Shown here: in pieces, positions 5,863 through 8,522 of the stretch | Layout: every line of letters starts with the position of its first letter | Position numbering within the stretch: position 1 is the stretch's first letter | DNA from: Cyanobium sp. | GTDB taxonomy: Bacteria; Cyanobacteriota; Cyanobacteriia; PCC-6307; Cyanobiaceae | DNA length: 8,522 bases | Direction: 5' to 3' | Assembly: GCA_014191535.1 (NCBI GenBank) | Contig: BJHC01000046.1 | Coordinates: 1 to 8,522 of the forward strand | Notes under the pieces: generated by a model | Told to the model about the DNA's origin: nothing | Databases searched by the model: none | What the model saw: only the letters and a program-made list of their open reading frames with translations | Made by a program: the position numbers and the translations under genes

Positions 5863-6132
5863 ATGATTGAGACCTCCGGCGTGATCGAGAAGGAACAGGG
5901 CAACGGGTTTTACCTGGTCACCCTCGAGCAGCCCGCGGGCCACCAATGCCTGTGCCGTGCCGCCGGCAAGCTCACCAAGTTCCGCATCAAGCTGCTGGCG
6001 GGCGACAAGGTGCTGGTGGAGATCAGCCCCTACGACCTGAGCCGCGGCCGCATCACCTACCGGGAACGCAACGCCGCCGCCGGTGGGCCGCGCCCCGGCG
6101 GCAACCGCCCCGGCGGCCCCCGTCGCCGCTGA
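5863..6132 (+). CDS. infA: Translation initiation factor IF-1, picocyanobacterial form with a Gly/Arg/Pro tail
   Basis: An 89-residue protein with the S1-like OB fold of IF-1. It has IETSGVIEKEQGNGFYLVTL (2-21), GHQCLCRAAGKLTKFRIKLL (26-45) and AGDKVLVEISPYDLSRGRIT (46-65). SPYDLSRGRITYR is the hallmark IF-1 C-terminal strand. IF-1 binds the 30S A site with IF-2 and IF-3 during initiation. The family is normally about 72 residues; here a 17-19-residue tail (GGPRPGGNRPGGPRRR) follows, likely flexible and RNA-binding. The core also departs from the canonical cyanobacterial IF-1 (MxxIEMEGTV...HISGKIRRNYI), so this may be a second paralogue beside one in the ribosomal protein operon, which this window cannot show. 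No Shine-Dalgarno is seen upstream. Its stop is three bases from the stop of convergent NTRC. Confidence 0.9.
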   Translation: MIETSGVIEKEQGNGFYLVTLEQPAGHQCLCRAAGKLTKFRIKLLAGDKVLVEISPYDLSRGRITYRERNAAAGGPRPGGNRPGGPRRR

Positions 6133-6135
6133 TCC

Positions 6136-7512
6136 TCAGGCCACCGGGCTGGCTAGGAGCTCCTCGATGGCGGCGCGGAATTCGCTGCGCTGCTTCACCC
6201 CACGGAACTGCTGCTTGAGCTCCTTGCGGAAGAACAGCTGCACGGTGGGGGTGCCGGTGACGCCGGCCTGCTGAGCGATCGCGTTCTCGGCATCGATATC
6301 GATCTCCACCCCCTGGGCGCGGCCCCCCAGCTCCTCGAGCACCCGTTTCAGCTGCGGCTTGAGCACATGGCAGGGGCCGCAGGTGGGTGAGGTGTAGACC
6401 ACCAGCAGGGGCTTGTCGCTGTCGTGATACAGCTTGCGCAGCGCATAGCTCCCCTTTTGCCAGAGGGCCTCGGGGTCGAAGTTGGTGTCGTCGCTCACGG
6501 CGGTGCGCTGTACCTCGCCCACGGTGGCGGGATCCACCGGGTCCTGGCTGACGGTGACCGCCAGGCCGTGGTGGGTGAGCCAACGTTCGGCGGCCAGGGC
6601 GGCTTGGCAGCCGCTGCCGGCGGCCGTGATGCCCTGCCGCCATTCCGCGTCGGCCACATCGCCGGCGGCGTAGACCCCTTCGATGCTGGTTTCGGGCCGG
6701 CCTGCTTGGGTCACCAGATAGCCCTTGGCATCCACCTCAAGCTGCTCGCGCACCAGCCGGGTGTTGGGGGTGTGGCCGATGGCATAGAAGAGGCCGCGCA
6801 CGGGCAGCTGCTCGCTCGCCCCGCTGCTGGGATCCACCAACTCGATGGCCTCCAGCCAGTCGTTGCCGCTGCAGTCGCGGATCTGGCGGTTCCAGTGCAC
6901 CTGGATGGCGGGGTTGGCCAGCACCCGATCGGCCATCGCCTTGCTGGCCCGCAGTCGGTCCGAGCGCACGATCAGATGCACACGGCTGCCGTATTTGGTG
7001 AGGTACACCGCCTCCTCACAGGCGGAATCGCCGCCGCCCACCACGGCGAGATCCACCTGGCGGAACTGGGGAGTGGCGCCATCGCAGATGGCGCAGGCGC
7101 TGATGCCGGCGTTCCAGAAGCGCGCTTCGCTGGGCAGACCCAGGCGATTGGCACTGGCTCCGGTGGCCAAAATCACAGACTGGGCCTCGATGGTCTGGCC
7201 ATCGGCCTGGATCCGAAACGGCCGCTGGGATAGGTCGATCCGCTCGGCATCGGCCTCCACCAGCCGCGTACCCCAGCGCACGGCCTGGGCCTTGAGGCGA
7301 TCCATCAGTTCCGGCCCCAGGATGCCGTCGGGGAAGCCGGGGAAGTTCTCCACGTGCGTGGTGGTCATCAGCTGACCACCGGGGATGCCCCCATCCTGGA
7401 AGCCGGTGATCACCACGGGGCGCAGGTTGGCCCGGGCCGCATAGATCGCGGCGGTGTACCCGGCGGGGCCGGAGCCCACGATCACCAGGTTTTCGACACC
7501 GGCCTGATCCAT
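6136..7512 (-). CDS. ntrC: NADPH thioredoxin reductase C (thioredoxin reductase-thioredoxin fusion)
   Basis: A 458-residue two-domain protein. Residues 1-315 are a thioredoxin reductase, with the FAD motif VGSGPAGYTAAIYAARANL (12-30), redox-active CAIC (140-143), NADPH motif VVGGGDSACEEAVYL (157-171) and second FAD motif VYAAGDVAD (280-288). Residues from about 345 to 455 are a thioredoxin domain with SPTCGPCHVLKPQ (375-387, CGPC at 378-381) and the cis-Pro loop GTPTVQLFF (420-428). NTRC passes electrons from NADPH through its own thioredoxin domain to 2-Cys peroxiredoxins and tetrapyrrole or carbon-metabolism enzymes, mainly in the dark or low light. The symbol here means the reductase, not the nitrogen regulator NtrC. 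The ATG at 7510-7512 is fixed by the immediately following FAD motif. A perfect 8-bp inverted repeat lies two bases upstream of this start. Confidence 0.96.
   Translation of the reverse strand: MDQAGVENLVIVGSGPAGYTAAIYAARANLRPVVITGFQDGGIPGGQLMTTTHVENFPGFPDGILGPELMDRLKAQAVRWGTRLVEADAERIDLSQRPFRIQADGQTIEAQSVILATGASANRLGLPSEARFWNAGISACAICDGATPQFRQVDLAVVGGGDSACEEAVYLTKYGSRVHLIVRSDRLRASKAMADRVLANPAIQVHWNRQIRDCSGNDWLEAIELVDPSSGASEQLPVRGLFYAIGHTPNTRLVREQLEVDAKGYLVTQAGRPETSIEGVYAAGDVADAEWRQGITAAGSGCQAALAAERWLTHHGLAVTVSQDPVDPATVGEVQRTAVSDDTNFDPEALWQKGSYALRKLYHDSDKPLLVVYTSPTCGPCHVLKPQLKRVLEELGGRAQGVEIDIDAENAIAQQAGVTGTPTVQLFFRKELKQQFRGVKQRSEFRAAIEELLASPVA
6275..6282. repeat. HIP1 octamer (GCGATCGC)
   Basis: One copy of the palindrome GCGATCGC, the highly iterated cyanobacterial element HIP1, lies inside the thioredoxin domain of NTRC. 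A single copy in GC-rich DNA could occur by chance, so it is only mild support for a cyanobacterial origin. Confidence 0.5.
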
Positions 7513-7514
7513 GG

Positions 7515-7539
7515 CTTAAGCGGAGTGACTTCGCTTAAG
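7515..7539. promoter_or_regulatory. Perfect inverted repeat immediately upstream of the NTRC start
   Basis: CTTAAGCG (7515-7522) and CGCTTAAG (7532-7539) form a perfect 8-bp dyad around a 9-base centre. In the NTRC transcript, this stem ends two bases before the AUG at 7512. It could be a protein-binding operator or, as RNA, a stem that hides the ribosome entry region. The NTRC leader has no Shine-Dalgarno. Its function is inferred from position only. Confidence 0.55.
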
Positions 7540-7615
7540 AGCCTAGGGGATCGGGGGCTGGGCTGGCGGTTTGCGGCCTGCAAGCCCCGCAACGCGAGCC
7601 TTGATTGAGGTCCCC

Positions 7616-7708
7616 ATGGATCGATGGTGGGATGCCGCAATCTGCAGCATCTCAGTGAACGAAATGACGCATCAAGATGAGCGCCGGCCCTCTAAAGATT
7701 GCCTTTAG
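7616..7708 (+). CDS. Doubtful 30-residue small ORF in the NTRC upstream region
   Basis: An ATG at 7616 opens a 30-codon frame, MDRWWDAAICSISVNEMTHQ followed by DERRPSKDCL, ending in TAG at 7706-7708. A GAGG stretch in TTGATTGAGG lies a few bases before the ATG, a fair ribosome binding site. The peptide shows no membrane segment or motif I know. Its stop falls inside a stem-loop (7691-7709) and overlaps the stop codon of the convergent 82-residue gene. Chance occurrence is quite possible in this less GC-rich gap. Confidence 0.2.
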   Translation: MDRWWDAAICSISVNEMTHQDERRPSKDCL

Positions 7709-7709
7709 A
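7691..7709. terminator. Stem-loop over the stop codon of the 82-residue gene
   Basis: TCTAAAG (7691-7697) and CTTTAGA (7703-7709) pair perfectly over seven bases with a five-base loop. On the minus strand the stem contains the TAA stop (7705-7707) of the 82-residue gene. It is AT-rich and not followed by a U tract, so as an intrinsic terminator it is weak. It may instead be a 3'-end stabilising structure or a two-way site between convergent frames. Confidence 0.35.
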
Positions 7710-7953
7710 TTTCCAGGAGTCCGTCAGTTTCGTTTTCGGCGCTTCCGGTGCGGGGAAGCTGGCTGAAATCTGGAACCATCAACACCTGCTCCGCCATCAG
7801 CTCGGGATGCTGGTCAATGCAGAGGATCCATTCCCGGAACTCTTCAGTGAGCGCATAACTATCTTCATAACGCTCGCGATCATCCAGGCTGGCGATCCGT
7901 GCCGCTGCCCAATTGATGGCAACGGTGACTCTGCGCTGGATTGAACCGTTCAT
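7705..7953 (-). CDS. Hypothetical protein of 82 residues, not recognised
   Basis: The protein reads from MNGSIQRRVTVAINWAAARI to a TDGLLEI end. It appears soluble, with a basic N-terminus and a strongly acidic middle and C-terminus (SLDDRERYEDSYALTEEFRE, then WILCIDQHPELMAEQ). It is probably helical, with no signal peptide or membrane span. The ATG at 7951-7953 is chosen because an AAGG sequence lies about five to eight bases upstream, and because the longer open frame (to 8046) has a low-quality Arg/His/Ser-rich start. Base composition here is visibly lower in GC than in neighbouring genes, which suggests a different origin. It lies downstream of a helicase fragment on the same strand with a 115-base gap, and a tandem 10-bp repeat stands just before it. 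No function can be assigned. Confidence 0.6.
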   Translation of the reverse strand: MNGSIQRRVTVAINWAAARIASLDDRERYEDSYALTEEFREWILCIDQHPELMAEQVLMVPDFSQLPRTGSAENETDGLLEI

Positions 7954-7964
7954 GGGGCCTTGCC

Positions 7965-7984
7965 GGTGTGACGCGGTGTGACGC
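7965..7984. repeat. Perfect tandem direct repeat, two copies of a 10-bp unit
   Basis: GGTGTGACGC occurs twice in tandem (7965-7974 and 7975-7984), beginning 11 bases upstream of the 82-residue gene's ATG. On that gene's strand it reads GCGTCACACC twice. A 10-bp period places both copies on the same face of the helix, as in many regulator sites. Function is inferred. Confidence 0.6.
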
Positions 7985-8001
7985 CGTTGGGACCACGCTG
8001 G

Positions 8002-8016
8002 TCGCCCGAGGGGCGA
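8002..8016. terminator. Short GC-rich stem-loop downstream of the helicase gene
   Basis: TCGCCC (8002-8007) and GGGCGA (8011-8016) form a six-base stem with a three-base GAG loop. It lies 53 bases past the helicase stop codon on the minus strand. There is no U tract, so it is a weak terminator candidate; it could equally be chance in GC-rich DNA. Confidence 0.25.
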
Positions 8017-8068
8017 TTCAGGGTGGCTATTCGCACAAGTTCGCACTTTTTGCTGCGGTCGTATGTAA

Positions 8069-8522
8069 TTACCGCTGCAAAACGAAGTTCGGCAGCTGGG
8101 GCCCCCGCATCCGGATCACGGCTCCGGCCCCGTCCTCCATGGCCTGGAGCGGCAGGCTGGGGGCGCGACCACCGTGGCCCAGGGGCGGTTCGGGCTCAGG
8201 GCCCTTCGGGCGCAGCACGTAGGGCTCGCTCAGCGACCAGGTGCGGGCGTACTGAAGCAACAGCGGGTCAGCCGGGGCGTACACGTATGAGGGATGCCGG
8301 GGTACCGCCTCCTGGCCGGCGCGCTGGGCATCCATGCGCACCGCCCGGGTGATCGCCTGCACGAAGCGGGTGCGGGTCACCACGGTGGTGAGGTACGCCA
8401 CCACCCGCAGCCGCGGTGCGTCGAAGCCCTCGGCACACATGTCGATGCTCACCAGCCAGTCGGCTTCCCCCGCCTTGAAGGCCTGCATGTGCTCCGCAGC
8501 GGCGTTGTCCTGGGAGTGCACC
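8069..8522 (-). CDS. Superfamily 2 DEAD/DEAH-type helicase, C-terminal part (partial)
   Basis: The frame is open to the right edge of the window, so the N-terminal ATPase domain with Walker A and DEAH lies outside. The visible 151 residues begin in the second RecA-like domain. They contain ADWLVSIDMCAEGFDAPRLR (20-39, motif V) and RTRFVQAITRAVRM (50-63, motif VI). The pattern fits COG1061/SSL2-like or type III restriction-like helicases, in which EGxDxPxL and QxxGRxxR are usual. Motif VI here has Thr where Gly is normal (QAITRAVR), while the two arginines remain. After about residue 65 the tail is Pro/Gly/Arg-rich (PKGPEPEPPLGHGG) and ends PNFVLQR. Such helicases occur in phages, restriction and defence systems and as housekeeping proteins; the visible part cannot decide between them. 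It neighbours an unrecognised small gene in a segment of different composition. Confidence 0.8.
   Translation of the reverse strand, partial: VHSQDNAAAEHMQAFKAGEADWLVSIDMCAEGFDAPRLRVVAYLTTVVTRTRFVQAITRAVRMDAQRAGQEAVPRHPSYVYAPADPLLLQYARTWSLSEPYVLRPKGPEPEPPLGHGGRAPSLPLQAMEDGAGAVIRMRGPQLPNFVLQR

Noticed and set aside
7009..7023. CTCCTCACAGG resembling the CUCCUCACAC core of the cyanobacterial small RNA Yfr1.
   Set aside because: It lies inside the NADPH-binding part of NTRC, on the antisense strand, lacks the full core and flanking stem-loops.

Overview
The window looks like chromosomal DNA from a high-GC picocyanobacterium of the Synechococcus/Cyanobium type. This follows from gene content: the end of ycf4, petM, a Ycf39/HCF244 protein, an NTRC (thioredoxin reductase fused to thioredoxin) and the tailed IF-1 form I associate with picocyanobacteria. 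Strong G/C preference at third codon positions and one HIP1 octamer (GCGATCGC) agree. The assignment is by recall of protein families, not by a database search.

Layout. Positions 2-885 (+) hold the end of ycf4 and a cyclophilin-type peptidyl-prolyl isomerase with an export signal, overlapping by a base or so. Positions 882-2405 (-) hold an alpha/beta hydrolase followed by ilvH, the small subunit of acetolactate synthase. The cyclophilin and ilvH converge and share a CTAG tetranucleotide in their stop codons. Positions 2395-5016 (+) hold a Trm1-type tRNA guanosine methyltransferase, the 33-residue cytochrome b6f subunit PetM, the Ycf39-like protein and a 71-residue protein I do not recognise. 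Positions 5029-5762 (-) hold an RluE-type pseudouridine synthase, with a candidate tiny membrane protein overlapping its start. infA (5863-6132, +) and NTRC (6136-7512, -) converge with a 3-base gap.

From about 7513 onward the character changes. Base composition becomes visibly less GC-rich between about 7600 and 8060, coding is looser, and the contents are an unrecognised 82-residue protein and the C-terminal part of a superfamily 2 helicase that runs off the window. This looks like the edge of an accessory segment next to a block of conserved genes. It also carries the most notable non-coding structure: a dyad directly in front of the NTRC start, a second stem-loop over a stop codon, and a perfect tandem 10-bp repeat just upstream of the small gene.

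Functionally, the conserved part mixes photosynthetic assembly (Ycf4 for photosystem I, PetM for cytochrome b6f, Ycf39 for photosystem II), thiol redox control (NTRC), translation and RNA modification (IF-1, Trm1, RluE), branched-chain amino acid synthesis (IlvH) and protein folding outside the cytoplasm. No CRISPR array, tRNA, rRNA, insertion sequence or complete defence system is visible. The strongest leads for something new are the tiny membrane ORF at 5673-5762, the dyad at the NTRC start, and the helicase and small-gene segment at the right edge.
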